From positions 62,001-126,000 of the forward strand of contig NZ_JANUEM010000006.1 in NCBI RefSeq assembly GCF_024809855.1: a DNA stretch of 64,000 nucleotides. Direction: 5' to 3'. The first letter of the stretch is position 1. Each line of letters begins with the position of its first letter. Of this stretch, positions 17,564 through 27,702 are shown piece by piece. The DNA is from Rheinheimera pacifica. Lineage in GTDB: Bacteria; Pseudomonadota; Gammaproteobacteria; Enterobacterales; Alteromonadaceae. The position numbers and the translations under genes are program-made. The notes beneath the pieces were generated by a model that worked only from the letters and a program-made list of their open reading frames with translations, ran no database searches and had not been told where the DNA came from.

Positions 17564-18599
17564 TGTGGCAGCTGCAGCAACCTGTGTTGCCGTATCCGCA
17601 ACCACCCTGCCCGACTTACCCGAGCCGGTAAGCAATAACGCCGTTGCCAGCACCACTGTGCGGGGTAAAACCTATATTGCCAGCTTTATGGGCCTGGGGC
17701 CGGGCAAACAACACAACGATATGCATAACAAAGTTTGGATGCATACTGTCGGTGAGTTCGGCTGGCAAAATTTGCCTGCAGTGCCAAGCACACAAAAGTT
17801 AAGTGGCCGGGTTGCTGCCAGTGCAGTGGCACTTAATAACAACTTTTTTGTTTTTGGTGGTTTTACTGCAAATGCAGATGGCAGTGAACAAACTGCCAAT
17901 GACAGCTACCGGCTGGATCCGGTTACCCGCCGTTACACGAAATTAAATGACATGCCGGTACCGGTAGACGATGCCGTGGCGTTAACCTATCAAAACCGCT
18001 ATATCTATCTGGTTAGCGGCTGGAGTGACCATGGCAATGTAAATCTGGTACAGGTTTTTGATAACTTTACCCAGCGCTGGTCACAGGCTACTCCGTTTCC
18101 CGGCAAACCGGTATTTGGTTTAGCCGGCGCGATGGCCGGTAATCAAATGCTGATCTGCGACGGGGTAACACTTGAGTATTTTGCTGATAAAAAACGCGAG
18201 TACAAAAGTGAACCGGCCTGCTATTTAGGCACTGTGGGTAGCAATGCTAATCAGATTGACTGGCGCCTTATTGATCATCCTACCGGTACGGCAAAGTATC
18301 GCATGGCTGGTATTAATAGCAGGGTAGACGGTAAAGATATGCTGGTATTTATTGGTGGCAGCACTAACCCCTATAACTACAATGGCATTGGCTATAATGG
18401 CGCAGCCTCAGAACCTGATAGTAAAGTGTGGCTATTTTCACCCGCAGAAAAACGCTGGTTTAAAGCAGCGGATACCACAGCAGTAATGGATTTAAGAAGC
18501 CTGGTAGAGATAGATGGTGAGATTTATTCAGTAGGCGGTATGACAAGCGGCCAGCAGGTCAGTAGCAAACTGATTAAACACCCGATAAAACTCCAATAG
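17532..18599 (+). CDS. Periplasmic kelch-repeat beta-propeller protein
   Basis: A 355-residue exported protein. The signal peptide covers about residues 1-23. Kelch-type blades follow: FFVFGGFTANADGSE, YRLDPVTRRYTKLNDMPVP, YIYLVSGWSDHGNV, QVFDNFTQRWSQATPFPG and MLVFIGGSTNP, ending in IYSVGGMTSGQQ. It resembles the fold of sialic acid mutarotase NanM but lacks a neighbouring sugar pathway, so its substrate is unknown. It begins inside trmO (ACGGAG nine bases before ATG) and ends before a good terminator, so the two form one unit. Confidence 0.82.
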   Translation: MLLKSISYLSSVAAAATCVAVSATTLPDLPEPVSNNAVASTTVRGKTYIASFMGLGPGKQHNDMHNKVWMHTVGEFGWQNLPAVPSTQKLSGRVAASAVALNNNFFVFGGFTANADGSEQTANDSYRLDPVTRRYTKLNDMPVPVDDAVALTYQNRYIYLVSGWSDHGNVNLVQVFDNFTQRWSQATPFPGKPVFGLAGAMAGNQMLICDGVTLEYFADKKREYKSEPACYLGTVGSNANQIDWRLIDHPTGTAKYRMAGINSRVDGKDMLVFIGGSTNPYNYNGIGYNGAASEPDSKVWLFSPAEKRWFKAADTTAVMDLRSLVEIDGEIYSVGGMTSGQQVSSKLIKHPIKLQ

Positions 18600-18608
18600 A
18601 ATTGCCCC

Positions 18609-18639
18609 TGCCGCCTTGCTAGAATGGCGGCAATTTTTT
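18609..18639 (+). terminator. Intrinsic terminator after the kelch gene
   Basis: TGCCGCC pairs with GGCGGCA (10-nt loop), followed by a run of T. It lies 20 nt before proS, which must therefore have a promoter overlapping this region or rely on read-through. Confidence 0.8.
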
Positions 18640-18659
18640 AGCACCAATACGGAATTACG

Positions 18660-20387
18660 ATGCGCAGCAGTCAGTACTTACTATCCACCATCAAAGAAAC
18701 ACCAGCCGATGCCGAAGTGATCAGCCACAAGTTAATGTTGCGCGCCGGCATGATCCGCCGTGTAGCCTCAGGCATGTACACCTACTTACCCACTGGCGTA
18801 CGGGTGCTGCGTAAGGTAGAGCAGATTGTCCGCGAAGAAATGAATAAGGCCGGTGCCATTGAAGTATTAATGCCAATGGTACAACCGGCAGAGTTATGGC
18901 AGGAATCTGGCCGCTGGGACAAAATGGACGCTGAGCTACTGCGTTTTAAAGACCGCCACACCCGTGATTTTGTGCTGGGGCCAACACATGAAGAAGTAAT
19001 TACCGATCTGGTTCGCCGCGAGATTACCAGCTACAAGCAGTTACCTTTGAACCTGTATCAAATTCAGACCAAATTCCGTGACGAGCGCCGCCCACGTTTT
19101 GGTGTTATGCGCGCGCGTGAGTTTTTAATGAAAGATGCTTACTCCTTTCACTTAAGCCAGGACAGCCTGCAGCAAACCTACGATGTCATGTATCAGGCAT
19201 ATTGTAATATTTTCACCCGTTTAGGGTTAGACTTCCGCCCGGTACTGGCCGACACCGGCGCTATCGGCGGCAGTATGTCGCATGAGTTCCATGTGCTGGC
19301 AGCATCCGGAGAAGACGCTATCGCCTTTTCAGATGAAAGCGATTACGCCGCTAATATAGAAATGGCCGAAGCCGTAGCACCACAAGGAGAGCGCGCAGCA
19401 GCCACGCAACAATTAGCCGAAGTAGCCACCCCCAATGCAAAAACTGTGGCCGATGTTGCAGCCTTATTACAGCAGGATATGGCACAGGTAAGCAAAACTC
19501 TGATTGTTTACGCTGCTAAAACCGATGATAAAGCGCCACAAACACTGCTAGCCCTGGTACTGCGGGGCGATCACGAGCTAAACGAAATTAAAGCTGAGAA
19601 ACTGCCGCAAGTGCAAAGCCCGCTGGTATTTGCCAGCGAAGAAGAAATCCGTGCAGCCATTAATGCAGGCCCCGGCTCACTGGGGCCGGTTGCTATGCCC
19701 ATTCCGGTTATTGTTGATCGCAGCGCGGCACATCTTAGCGATTTTATCTGTGGCGCCAATAAAGACGGTTATCATTTAACCGGTGTTAACTGGGGCCGTG
19801 ATATTAAAGATTATAGCGTGGCAGATTTACGCAATATCGTTGAAGGTGATGCCAGCCCGTGCGGTAAAGGCAACCTGGTAGTTAAACGCGGTATTGAAGT
19901 TGGCCATATTTTCCAGTTAGGCGATCGTTATTCACAAGCGTTAAAAGCCGGTGTACTGAACGAAGAAGGCAAACACCAGATCATGACCATGGGCTGTTAT
20001 GGTGTGGGTGTGTCGCGTATTATCGCTGCCGCTATTGAGCAGAACAACGATGAATACGGCATTATCTGGCCTGATGCAATAGCGCCATTTCAGATTGCCT
20101 TAATACCAATGAATATGCACAAATCAGTGCGTATTGAAGAAGCTACAGTGCGTTTATATAACGAGCTGACAGCAGCAGGCTTTGAAGTGCTGTTCGACGA
20201 CCGTAAAGAGCGCCCCGGTGTAATGTTTGCCGATATGGAGCTAATGGGGATTCCACACAGTATTGTCATTGGTGAACGCAACCTCGACAATCAGCAGGTG
20301 GAATACAAAAACCGCCGTAGCGGTGAGAAAGAAATGCTCGACATTCCGGCGGTGGTTGCTGCCATGCAACAGAAACTGGCAAAATAA
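18660..20387 (+). CDS. proS: Prolyl-tRNA synthetase (bacterial type with editing domain)
   Basis: ProS charges tRNA-Pro and edits mischarged Ala-tRNA-Pro. The 575-residue protein is of the bacterial type: class II core with motif 2 region [26 protein letters not shown] (read in parts, about 138-163), an inserted INS editing domain (about 225-405, including [14 protein letters not shown]), motif 3 [14 protein letters not shown] (about 442) and a C-terminal anticodon-binding domain ([20 protein letters not shown]). Length matches the E. coli enzyme (572). Confidence 0.97.
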   Translation: MRSSQYLLSTIKETPADAEVISHKLMLRAGMIRRVASGMYTYLPTGVRVLRKVEQIVREEMNKAGAIEVLMPMVQPAELWQESGRWDKMDAELLRFKDRHTRDFVLGPTHEEVITDLVRREITSYKQLPLNLYQIQTKFRDERRPRFGVMRAREFLMKDAYSFHLSQDSLQQTYDVMYQAYCNIFTRLGLDFRPVLADTGAIGGSMSHEFHVLAASGEDAIAFSDESDYAANIEMAEAVAPQGERAAATQQLAEVATPNAKTVADVAALLQQDMAQVSKTLIVYAAKTDDKAPQTLLALVLRGDHELNEIKAEKLPQVQSPLVFASEEEIRAAINAGPGSLGPVAMPIPVIVDRSAAHLSDFICGANKDGYHLTGVNWGRDIKDYSVADLRNIVEGDASPCGKGNLVVKRGIEVGHIFQLGDRYSQALKAGVLNEEGKHQIMTMGCYGVGVSRIIAAAIEQNNDEYGIIWPDAIAPFQIALIPMNMHKSVRIEEATVRLYNELTAAGFEVLFDDRKERPGVMFADMELMGIPHSIVIGERNLDNQQVEYKNRRSGEKEMLDIPAVVAAMQQKLAK

Positions 20388-20410
20388 CCTGCTAAATGTC
20401 GCTATATAAA

Positions 20411-20442
20411 AAACGCCGGTACAGATTGCCGGCGTTTTTTTT
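20411..20442 (+). terminator. Intrinsic terminator after proS
   Basis: AAACGCCGG (20411-20419) pairs with CCGGCGTTT (20429-20437), followed by a T-run. The flanking A-run suggests it may also act on the minus strand after the transporter gene. Confidence 0.9.
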
Positions 20443-20492
20443 AAGTTGATAGTAATTTAACGGTACTGACTCAGCTCGTTATTATAGTTCTG

Positions 20493-21905
20493 TTAAAACA
20501 ACAGGTTTTTACCAAAAAAGATGGTGGATACCGTGTTAACAAAAATCACCGCCAAAATTAGTGGGATAAAGGTACCCAGCGAAAAATTAACGTATTTTTG
20601 CAAAACCGAACCAGCAAAAGTACTGTTACCCTGGCTGATCTCCGCGTCCAGATTATGTTTCTTCCAGCGATAAATGACGAACAGGCATAACAGAAAACCA
20701 TTAAGCGGCAGAATGGTTTCATAGAAGATGTCATATACTACATCAAAAAACGACTTATCTAGGCCACCGTAACTTAGCAGGTTGCTAAACAGCTCTACCC
20801 GTCCAAACGACAGCGCAGAAATCACTGATAGTACAATCATAGCACCACCCAGAGTATACAAAGCAGCACGGCGGCTGACACCTTTACCATCCATTAAGCT
20901 GCATACCGGCACTTCAATAATCGAAACCAACGACGTTAACGCCGCAAAAAATACCAGCAGAAAAAAGAAGCTGGCAATAAAAGACGCCCCGAAATAACCA
21001 ATATCAGCCTGCAAGGCCAGAAAGATTTTTGGCAGAAACATAAAAATCATACCAATGCTGGACTCGGACAATTCGCTTAACTGGATATCCGGGTTAAACG
21101 AAAATACCGCAGGCAAAATCAGTAAACCCGAACAGCACGCCACCAACACCGACAAACCCGCCACCATTTTACCGGCATGCACAATATTGTTGTTTTTCTG
21201 AATATAAGAGCCATAGGTAATTAAAATACCCATGGCCAGCGATAGCGAGAAAAACGCCTGCGCCAATGCGCCGTTTAACACTTTGCCGGTCAGTTTGTCG
21301 AACTCAGGGATCAGAAAGAACTTAACGCCCAACATGGCGTTGTCCAGTGTCATTACGTAAATCACCAGCGCAATCAGCATTATAAACAGCATTGGCATTA
21401 ATATACGTGATGCTTTTTCTATACCTTGCTTTACGCCGCCTTGCAGAATTAAGAACGTCAGGCCAATTACAACCGCCATATAGATAAACAGCTCGTTGCT
21501 ATTAATAAACACACCAAAGCTGTCTGGCGCGGCAAGCTCGTTTAACTGCCCCATCACCGATTTAGCCAGATAACCAAAAATCCATACTGTGATCACCAGA
21601 TAAAACACACCAATCATAAAAGGCGTAATAACTGACATCCAGCCAACTGTGCGCCATGCACGGTTTTGGCCAATTTCAGTGTAGGCACCCAATGGGTTTT
21701 GCCGGGTATGGCGGCCTAAGCTCATCTCTGCCAGCATTACCGGCAAACAGATAAAGAATACGAAAAAGGCATACATGATTAAAAAGGCGGCGCCGCCATT
21801 TTTACTGGCCATTACCGGAAAGGCGACCAGATTACCAATACCTACAGCTGAACCGGCGGCTGCCAGTACAAAGCCCAGGCTTGAACTGAATTGCTCACGT
21901 TTCAT
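20493..21905 (-). CDS. Sodium-dependent transporter, NSS family
   Basis: This inner-membrane Na+ symporter belongs to the neurotransmitter:sodium symporter family; bacterial members carry amino acids such as Trp, Leu or Tyr. The product is 470 residues with about 11-12 membrane helices. The unwound helix 1 signature GSAVGIGNLVAFPVMASKNGG (read in parts) and EMSLGRHTRQNPLGAY near helix 2 are clear. ATG 21905 (MKREQFSSSLGFVLAAAG) is the family start; an extra 32 upstream codons look non-coding. The substrate is unknown. Confidence 0.9.
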   Translation of the reverse strand: MKREQFSSSLGFVLAAAGSAVGIGNLVAFPVMASKNGGAAFLIMYAFFVFFICLPVMLAEMSLGRHTRQNPLGAYTEIGQNRAWRTVGWMSVITPFMIGVFYLVITVWIFGYLAKSVMGQLNELAAPDSFGVFINSNELFIYMAVVIGLTFLILQGGVKQGIEKASRILMPMLFIMLIALVIYVMTLDNAMLGVKFFLIPEFDKLTGKVLNGALAQAFFSLSLAMGILITYGSYIQKNNNIVHAGKMVAGLSVLVACCSGLLILPAVFSFNPDIQLSELSESSIGMIFMFLPKIFLALQADIGYFGASFIASFFFLLVFFAALTSLVSIIEVPVCSLMDGKGVSRRAALYTLGGAMIVLSVISALSFGRVELFSNLLSYGGLDKSFFDVVYDIFYETILPLNGFLLCLFVIYRWKKHNLDAEISQGNSTFAGSVLQKYVNFSLGTFIPLILAVIFVNTVSTIFFGKNLLF

Positions 21906-22104
21906 TGCTACGCGGACTCCCTGAATTTTTCTTATTAGAATGCCGGGGCTTTGCCCGGTTATTGTTATAGCGCTTTGCATGCTAACAGGCTGCTGCGGCA
22001 AATCCTAGTGTTGCACTGCTCCGATGCGTTTAATGTCGTTGGAACAACGTTCAGGATCTGCTAAGGTGCGCCAGTTAAAATCCGTGCTGCAGAAGGACTT
22101 CCCC

Positions 22105-22404
22105 ATGTTTTATATGATTTACTCTGAAGATGTTACAGGCAGCCTAGATAAGCGCCTGGCTACCCGCCCGGCACATCTGGCCCGTTTAGAGCAGCTAAAA
22201 GCTGAAGGCCGCCTGCTATTGGCCGGGCCTTTACCTGCCATCGACAGCCTGGATCCAGGCAGCGCAGGCTTTAGCGGCTCATTGGTAGTTGCTGAGTTCA
22301 CTTCGTTAGTTGAAGCACAGCACTGGGCAGATGCTGATCCTTATCTGGCTGCAGGTATTTACGCCCGCTCAACGGTGAAACCGTTTAAAAAAGTATTGCC
22401 GTAA
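22105..22404 (+). CDS. yciI: YciI family protein
   Basis: A small cytoplasmic ferredoxin-like-fold protein of 99 residues. [24 protein letters not shown] contains the usual His/Asp pair of the family, followed by [37 protein letters not shown] and VKPFKKVLP. It matches E. coli YciI closely; the family may have a hydrolase or dehalogenase-like activity, unproven. ATG 22105 is preceded by AGAAGGACTTCCCC. Another 27 upstream codons are probably not translated. galE follows after 24 nt, probably in the same transcript. Confidence 0.9.
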   Translation: MFYMIYSEDVTGSLDKRLATRPAHLARLEQLKAEGRLLLAGPLPAIDSLDPGSAGFSGSLVVAEFTSLVEAQHWADADPYLAAGIYARSTVKPFKKVLP

Positions 22405-22428
22405 GGCCCGAAAAATCAGGAGATACGC

Positions 22429-23445
22429 ATGAGCTATATTTTACTCACCGGCGGGGCCGGCTACATTGGCAGCCATACTGCGCTGGAACTGCTGAACGCG
22501 GGCTACAAAGTGCTGAGCTTTGATAACTTTAGCAATAGCTCAGACGCCGCTTTGCAACGGGTAGAGCAGCTTAGCGGTAAAAGTATTGTTAGTATTAACG
22601 GCGATATCCGTGACGAGCAGGCACTGCGCCAGCTGTTTACTGATTACACTATCAGCGCAGTTATCCACTTTGCCGGACTAAAAGCGGTGGGTGAATCCAC
22701 CCAGATACCATTGCACTACTACGACAACAATGTTGCCGGCACCGTAACCCTGTGCCGGGTAATGCGGGAATTTGGTGTAAAAAAACTGGTATTTAGCTCA
22801 TCTGCTACCGTATATGGCGATGCCAGGCAAGTGCCTATCCCGGAAACTGCACCGCGTTCAGCCACGAATCCTTATGGTCAGAGCAAGTTGATGATCGAAC
22901 ATATTCTGGAAGATCTAGTACGCGCCGAACCAGACTGGGGTATTACACTGTTACGTTACTTCAACCCTGTAGGGGCGCACGACAGCGGCCGTATCGGGGA
23001 AGACCCTAACGGTATTCCTAATAACCTGATGCCATTTATTTCCCAGGTGGCCGTGGGTAAGCGCGACAAGCTCAGCGTATTTGGTAACGATTATGCCACC
23101 CATGACGGTACCGGCGTGCGCGATTATATCCATGTGGTTGATTTAGCACGGGGCCATGTTAAAGCCCTGCAATATCTTGAGCAGCATAACGGTATTGAAG
23201 CGATAAACCTTGGCACCGGCACCGGTTACAGTGTACTGGATATGGTAAACGCCTTTAGCCAGGTAAATAATATTGCTGTGCCCTATCAGATGGCCCCAAG
23301 GCGCGCTGGTGATATAGCGGTATGCTACGCCGAGCCAACGAAAGCCAAGATGCTGCTGGGCTGGCAGGCAGAAAAAACACTGGATGACATGGTTGGTGAC
23401 AGCTGGCGCTGGCAGTCGGCTAACCCGAATGGCTATAAAAACTAG
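22429..23445 (+). CDS. galE: UDP-glucose 4-epimerase
   Basis: GalE interconverts UDP-glucose and UDP-galactose for the Leloir pathway and envelope sugars. The 338-residue SDR-type protein has the NAD motif TGGAGYIGSH (about 7-16), the SSSATVYGD segment with the catalytic Ser/Thr (about 122-130), and the YxxxK pair in NPYGQSKLMIEHIL (about 148-152). Length equals E. coli GalE (338). AGGAGATACGC precedes the ATG. Its TAG stop lies in a CTAG shared with the stop of the opposing LuxR-type gene. Confidence 0.94.
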   Translation: MSYILLTGGAGYIGSHTALELLNAGYKVLSFDNFSNSSDAALQRVEQLSGKSIVSINGDIRDEQALRQLFTDYTISAVIHFAGLKAVGESTQIPLHYYDNNVAGTVTLCRVMREFGVKKLVFSSSATVYGDARQVPIPETAPRSATNPYGQSKLMIEHILEDLVRAEPDWGITLLRYFNPVGAHDSGRIGEDPNGIPNNLMPFISQVAVGKRDKLSVFGNDYATHDGTGVRDYIHVVDLARGHVKALQYLEQHNGIEAINLGTGTGYSVLDMVNAFSQVNNIAVPYQMAPRRAGDIAVCYAEPTKAKMLLGWQAEKTLDDMVGDSWRWQSANPNGYKN

Positions 23446-23783
23446 CTGATGAGCCCCAACTCCAGTGCCAGCAATACTGCCCGGGTGTGATCCCGCACCC
23501 CTAATTTGGCAAGAATAGCTGAGCACTGGTTTTTTACCGTACCTTCCGATTTATACAGCGCGGCAGCAATTTCTTTATTACTGTAGCCCGCCGCCATTAA
23601 TTGCAAAATATCTAACTCTTTATCACTTAGCGGCTCTAGCTGTACCGGCATTGTAAAGCTGGTTTTATTGCTGCGTACGCTGCCCAACAAGGCTTTACAA
23701 CAGCGTTGAGGCGGGCTTAATGTGCTGGTATAGCTCAACAGCCAATAGCACAAGATATGACAATACAAAACGCCGCAATGCAA
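23442..23783 (-). CDS. Orphan LuxR-type HTH protein, possibly a truncated regulator
   Basis: Residues about 50-113 form a full LuxR/GerE DNA-binding domain: LSDKELDILQLMAAGYSNKEIAAALY then SEGTVKNQCSAILAKLGVRDHT. No receiver or sensor domain precedes it; the first 45 residues (rich in Cys, Leu, Ser) look non-homologous and overlap the divergent SDR start. A shorter start at ATG 23648 (MPVQLEPLSDKE) would give only the HTH, but neither has a clear ribosome site. It may be a remnant of a response regulator that lost its N-terminal domain, or a free-standing HTH protein. Confidence 0.55.
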   Translation of the reverse strand: MHCGVLYCHILCYWLLSYTSTLSPPQRCCKALLGSVRSNKTSFTMPVQLEPLSDKELDILQLMAAGYSNKEIAAALYKSEGTVKNQCSAILAKLGVRDHTRAVLLALELGLIS

Positions 23784-24566
23784 AATAAAGTAATTTGGAT
23801 CACCGGCGCCTCAGGTGGGATTGGCGAGGCGCTGGCTCGTGAGCTGGCCGCTGATGGTGCCCGCCTGATCCTCAGCGCCCGCCGGGAAGCCGAGCTGCAG
23901 CGGGTATGCGCCAGTTTAGCTAATAGCACACAACACTTATTATTACCTTTAGATATCACTGACAGTGCGGCAGTTACCAGTGCTATTGGTAATATACAGC
24001 AGCAAATTGGCGGCCTGGACTGGTTAATTAATAATGCAGGTATCAGCCAGCGGGCGCTGATTGTTGATACTACAGCAGACACTGATCGCAGATTATTTGA
24101 AATCGATTATTTTGCTCAGATTAATTTAACCCGTCAGGCACTACCGCTGTTACTGGCCGACGGCGGTGGCAAGGTGGTATTTGTGTCCTCTGTCGCAGGT
24201 TTAGTGGGTACCCAGTATCGCGGCAGCTATTCCGCCGCCAAAGCAGCCTTGCATTTATGGGCAAACAGCCTGCGCGCTGAACTGTTTGAACAAGGCTTAA
24301 CTGTAGCGACCATTTTCCCTGGCTTTGTTAAAACTGATGTGTCTCGTAATGCCCTAACCGGCGATGGCAGTACGCTGGGCACGATGGATGACGCCCAGGC
24401 CAATGCTATGAGCGCGGAGCAGTTTGCTGAAAAAGCAGTAAAAGCACTGCTAAAAGGTAAAAACTATATTGTGATAGGCGGCTTAAAAGAACGCTTAGGC
24501 GCCCTGGTATCACGCCTATCGCCAGAACTGCTGTATAAAATGGTGCGCAAAAGTAAAGTGCGGTAA
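23757..24566 (+). CDS. SDR family NAD(P)-dependent oxidoreductase
   Basis: A classical short-chain dehydrogenase of up to 269 residues. VIWITGASGGIGEALAREL (about 12-30) is the cofactor motif, NNAG the structural motif, and Ser plus YxxxK (VSSVAGL then YSAAKAALHLW, about 142-160) the catalytic residues. It resembles the DHRS7-like subgroup with a C-terminal tail (PELLYKMVRKSKVR). Substrate unknown. The start could be 23757 or 23778 (MQNKVIWITGAS); neither has a convincing ribosome site. Confidence 0.88.
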   Translation: MTIQNAAMQNKVIWITGASGGIGEALARELAADGARLILSARREAELQRVCASLANSTQHLLLPLDITDSAAVTSAIGNIQQQIGGLDWLINNAGISQRALIVDTTADTDRRLFEIDYFAQINLTRQALPLLLADGGGKVVFVSSVAGLVGTQYRGSYSAAKAALHLWANSLRAELFEQGLTVATIFPGFVKTDVSRNALTGDGSTLGTMDDAQANAMSAEQFAEKAVKALLKGKNYIVIGGLKERLGALVSRLSPELLYKMVRKSKVR

Positions 24567-24575
24567 TCAACTAAA

Positions 24576-24606
24576 ACAACAAAGGCGCGTTACGCGCCTT
24601 TGTTGT
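24576..24606. terminator. Bidirectional terminator between the SDR gene and rluB
   Basis: A perfect 14-bp stem (ACAACAAAGGCGCG at 24576-24589 with its complement at 24593-24606) has a 3-nt loop. It lies between two convergent genes and can serve both. Confidence 0.85.
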
Positions 24607-24616
24607 ATATGCTCAA

Positions 24617-25627
24617 TTAACCTCGGCCTTCGCGGCTGGGCTTTTTGCCGGTGGGCTGGCGTTGTGGCTTGCCTTTCGGGGCTGCCGGGCTGCGGCGCCC
24701 TGCTGGTTTATTATCATTTGGTTTTGCTGGCCGTGCTTCGCCTGGCTTACGCTCTTTTGGTGTGCGCTCCGGTGTTTTAGCAGCGATATCGTGTTTACGC
24801 ACAGCACGTTTCATGCTGGCCATACGGCGGCGGCGCTCGTCGCGGTCTTCCGGTTTAACCAGTGTTGCCACTTCCGGCACTAAGCTGACTAACTTACGCA
24901 GGTAGTTTACATCTTCCAGCGGATACTCGGCATAGCCGCCGGCCGGTAAGTGTTTTGGCAGCAGTAAATCACCGTAGCGTACACGAATAAGCCGGCTGAC
25001 TACCGCCCCCTGTGATTCCCACATCCGGCGCACTTCACGGTTACGGCCTTCTGTAAGCACTACATGGAACCAGCGGTTAATCCCTTCGCCCGGCAGCGCT
25101 TTTATCTTTTTGAAGTTGGCTTTGCCGTCTTCCAGCTCAACGCCAGTGCGCAGGCGCTGGATCATCGCGTCATTTATCTCACCAAATACCCTTACGGCGT
25201 ATTCACGCTCAACTTCAAATTTGGGGTGCATCAGGCGGTTGGCCAGTTCACCATCGGTAGTAAACAGCAATAAACCTGAGGTATTAATATCAAGGCGGCC
25301 AATGGCTATCCAGCGCGCGCCTTTAATATTCGGCAAGCGGGAAAATACCGTAGGGCGGCCTTCCGGATCGGTACGCGAACAAATTTCACCTTCCGGCTTG
25401 TGGTACGCCAGCACGCGGCAAATTTGCTGCTCTTCGCTGGCAATTTGTACCGGGTGACCATCTACCCGTACCTGTTGGGTTGGGCTGATGCGATCACCTA
25501 AGGTTGCGGGTTTACCATCTACTGTTACACGGCCACCGCTGATCCAGTCTTCCATTTCTCGGCGTGAGCCTAATCCGGCGCGGGCTAATACTTTTTGTAG
25601 CTTTTCGCTAGCTGCTTTCTCACTCAT
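24617..25627 (-). CDS. rluB: 23S rRNA pseudouridine(2605) synthase
   Basis: RluB makes pseudouridine at position 2605 of 23S rRNA. The 336-residue protein starts with an S4 RNA-binding domain ([20 protein letters not shown], about 8-70), then the catalytic domain with Asp in [14 protein letters not shown] (about 110) and [14 protein letters not shown]. The final 75 residues are a basic, Pro/Lys/Arg-rich disordered tail, common in RluB. It overlaps scpB by one base (TAATG) and is the last gene of a yciO-scpA-scpB-rluB block. Confidence 0.93.
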   Translation of the reverse strand: MSEKAASEKLQKVLARAGLGSRREMEDWISGGRVTVDGKPATLGDRISPTQQVRVDGHPVQIASEEQQICRVLAYHKPEGEICSRTDPEGRPTVFSRLPNIKGARWIAIGRLDINTSGLLLFTTDGELANRLMHPKFEVEREYAVRVFGEINDAMIQRLRTGVELEDGKANFKKIKALPGEGINRWFHVVLTEGRNREVRRMWESQGAVVSRLIRVRYGDLLLPKHLPAGGYAEYPLEDVNYLRKLVSLVPEVATLVKPEDRDERRRRMASMKRAVRKHDIAAKTPERTPKERKPGEARPAKPNDNKPAGRRSPAAPKGKPQRQPTGKKPSREGRG

Positions 25628-26211
25628 TAGTGCAATTCTCCTGTCGTCACGACGGTGTCTGCCAGATCCAGGCTAATGGCCTGAAATTCCGGCAAGGGGG
25701 GTAATTGGTTTAAATGTTTTAAACCAAAGTAATCTAAAAATTCTTTTGTAGTGGCGTATAAGCCTGGCCGGCCTGGCACTTCTTTATGGCCGACCACCTT
25801 AACCCAGCTACGATCCAGCAAGGTGCGCATAATCTGGCTGCTTACCGACACGCCGCGAATATCTTCAATCTCGCCACGGGTTATCGGTTGGCGGTAGGCT
25901 ATCAATGCCAGGGTTTCCAGCACGGCACGCGAATAACGTGGCGAACGCTCCGGCCACAGCCTGGCTAAATAGTCACTCAGCTCCGGTTTGGTAATAAAAC
26001 GGTAGCCCGATGCGATTTCCACCAGCGTAACACCCCGACCAGCGTAATCCTGCATTAGCCGGGCTAAGGTTTCGCTCAGGCGTTTTTTACTGACATTAAA
26101 ACCATCCAGCACGGTGCTTTGTAAATCATCACTGCTTAGCGGCTTATCAGCGGCAAAAATGGCGGCCTCTACCAGTTGCATCAGCTGCACATCATTAATT
26201 TTATCGGCCAT
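25627..26211 (-). CDS. scpB: Segregation and condensation protein B
   Basis: ScpB dimers bind ScpA and the SMC-type complex that compacts chromosomes. The 194-residue protein has two winged-helix domains: [18 protein letters not shown] (about 12-30) and the strongly conserved [20 protein letters not shown] (about 103-122), then [24 protein letters not shown]. It abuts scpA (1-nt overlap) and rluB, the common order. A chromosomal smc or muk gene is not in the window. Confidence 0.93.
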   Translation of the reverse strand: MADKINDVQLMQLVEAAIFAADKPLSSDDLQSTVLDGFNVSKKRLSETLARLMQDYAGRGVTLVEIASGYRFITKPELSDYLARLWPERSPRYSRAVLETLALIAYRQPITRGEIEDIRGVSVSSQIMRTLLDRSWVKVVGHKEVPGRPGLYATTKEFLDYFGLKHLNQLPPLPEFQAISLDLADTVVTTGELH

Positions 26212-27035
26212 TATGCCTCACCTGCTTTAAGTTTGACATGAATTTGGCCATAAGCTTCTACCTGAATAATGTCTACCAGCTTTTCTTTGGTCAGCTCGAG
26301 TATCGCTAAAAAGGTCACCACCACGCCTTCACGGCCTTCTGTTACGTCAAAACAGCCTGAAAACGCCAGATAGCCATTATGTTGGCTGAGCAAGTCGAGA
26401 ATACGGCTCATCCGTTCGCGGGTAGATAAATGCTCGCGTTTAATATGATGGTGCTGAAAATCTTTTGCCCGTTTTACAATGTCTTTTAAGGCCAGTGTCA
26501 GCTCGGCTAAATCAACATCCGGTAAAATCAGCAGGGGCGCAAAGTTATCAGCCAATACTGCGTTGGCATTAAAATGGTCGCGCTCGTCACGCGGCAGGCT
26601 GTCAAGCTCAGTGGCGGCCTGTTTAAATACTTCGTATTCCTGTAAGCGGCGGATAAGCTCGGCGCGTGGGTCGGCTTCTTCGTCTTCCACTTCGCTGTGC
26701 CGCGGTAGCAATAAGCGCGATTTAATTTCAGCCAACATCGCGGCCATCACTAAATATTCTGCCGCCAGTTCAAAATTCAGCCCCTGCATCAGGTCGATAT
26801 ATTCCATATATTGCAGAGTAATTTCATTTACCGGTAAATCGACAATATCAAACTTATGCTTGCGGATTAAATACAACAGAAAATCCAGCGGGCCTTCAAA
26901 GGCATCGAGCAAAATTTCCAGTGCATCAGGCGGAATATATAAGTCTTCCGGCCGGTACAGCACCGCTTCACCGCGCACAAAAGCCAGTGGCAGCGGTTGC
27001 TGTATCGTTAAGCTGTCACTGAGAATGTCGCTCAA
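26211..27035 (-). CDS. scpA: Segregation and condensation protein A
   Basis: ScpA is the kleisin that bridges SMC heads. The 274-residue product has the N-terminal signature LLDAFEGPLDFLLYLIRKHKFDI (read in parts, about 42-65), EYLVMAAMLAEIKSRLLLP, an acidic linker and a C-terminal winged helix (VTFLAILELTKEKLVDIIQ). The first codon is TTG at 27035, with AGGGA seven bases upstream; no ATG fits before the conserved block. It follows yciO by 15 nt. Confidence 0.92.
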   Translation of the reverse strand: MSDILSDSLTIQQPLPLAFVRGEAVLYRPEDLYIPPDALEILLDAFEGPLDFLLYLIRKHKFDIVDLPVNEITLQYMEYIDLMQGLNFELAAEYLVMAAMLAEIKSRLLLPRHSEVEDEEADPRAELIRRLQEYEVFKQAATELDSLPRDERDHFNANAVLADNFAPLLILPDVDLAELTLALKDIVKRAKDFQHHHIKREHLSTRERMSRILDLLSQHNGYLAFSGCFDVTEGREGVVVTFLAILELTKEKLVDIIQVEAYGQIHVKLKAGEA

Positions 27036-27050
27036 GGTAGGATCCCTGGC

Positions 27051-27671
27051 TTAACGAAACGGCGCAGGGTCGCCACGGCCTTCGCGCAGGATCACCGGTT
27101 CATCATCAGACAAGTCAATCACAGTCGTCGGTGCTTCACCGATAATGCCGCCATGCAGGATTAAATCAACCTGCTTTTCCAGCCTGGCACGCATTTCTTC
27201 CGGGTCGCTTTCTGCAAATTCTTCGCCGGGTAAAATTAAACTGGTACTCAGTAATGGCTCGCCCAGCTCAGCCAGTAGCGCCAGCGCAATTTTATGCTCA
27301 GGAATACGCAGGCCGATGGTTTTCTTTTTCTCGTTTAATAAACGCTTCGGTACTTCTTTGGTGCCACGCAAAATAAAGGTATAAGCGCCGGGGGTATTAT
27401 TTTTAATTAAGCGAAAGGCGCTGTTTTCTACTTTGGCATACACCGACAACTCGGAAAGATCACGGCATAACAGCGTAAAGTTATGATCAACGCTTACCTG
27501 GCGGATTTGTAAAATACGCTCCATAGCGTTCTTATCACCCACATGGCATCCCAGCGCATAACCGCTGTCGGTGGGATAAATAACCACACCGCCCTGCTGA
27601 ATAATTTGCACAGCCTGTTTTAACAGGCGCTGTTGCGGTGTTTCCGGGTGAATATGAAAAAATTGGCTCAT
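27051..27671 (-). CDS. yciO: YciO-type threonylcarbamoyl-AMP synthase-like protein
   Basis: A 206-residue protein of the Sua5/TsaC/YciO (YrdC-fold) family, which includes enzymes making threonylcarbamoyl-AMP for t6A37 of tRNA. GGVVIYPTDSGYALGC (about 28) and GAYTFILRGTKEVPKRL are conserved binding segments, and IIGEAPTTVIDLSDDEPVILREGRGD the family end. The start MSQFFHIHPETPQQR is typical of YciO rather than TsaC, which is a separate paralogue. It is in the same order beside rnm and trp as in E. coli. Confidence 0.9.
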   Translation of the reverse strand: MSQFFHIHPETPQQRLLKQAVQIIQQGGVVIYPTDSGYALGCHVGDKNAMERILQIRQVSVDHNFTLLCRDLSELSVYAKVENSAFRLIKNNTPGAYTFILRGTKEVPKRLLNEKKKTIGLRIPEHKIALALLAELGEPLLSTSLILPGEEFAESDPEEMRARLEKQVDLILHGGIIGEAPTTVIDLSDDEPVILREGRGDPAPFR

Positions 27672-27702
27672 TGTTATTCTTCTTTAAATAGTATTTTCTT
27701 TA

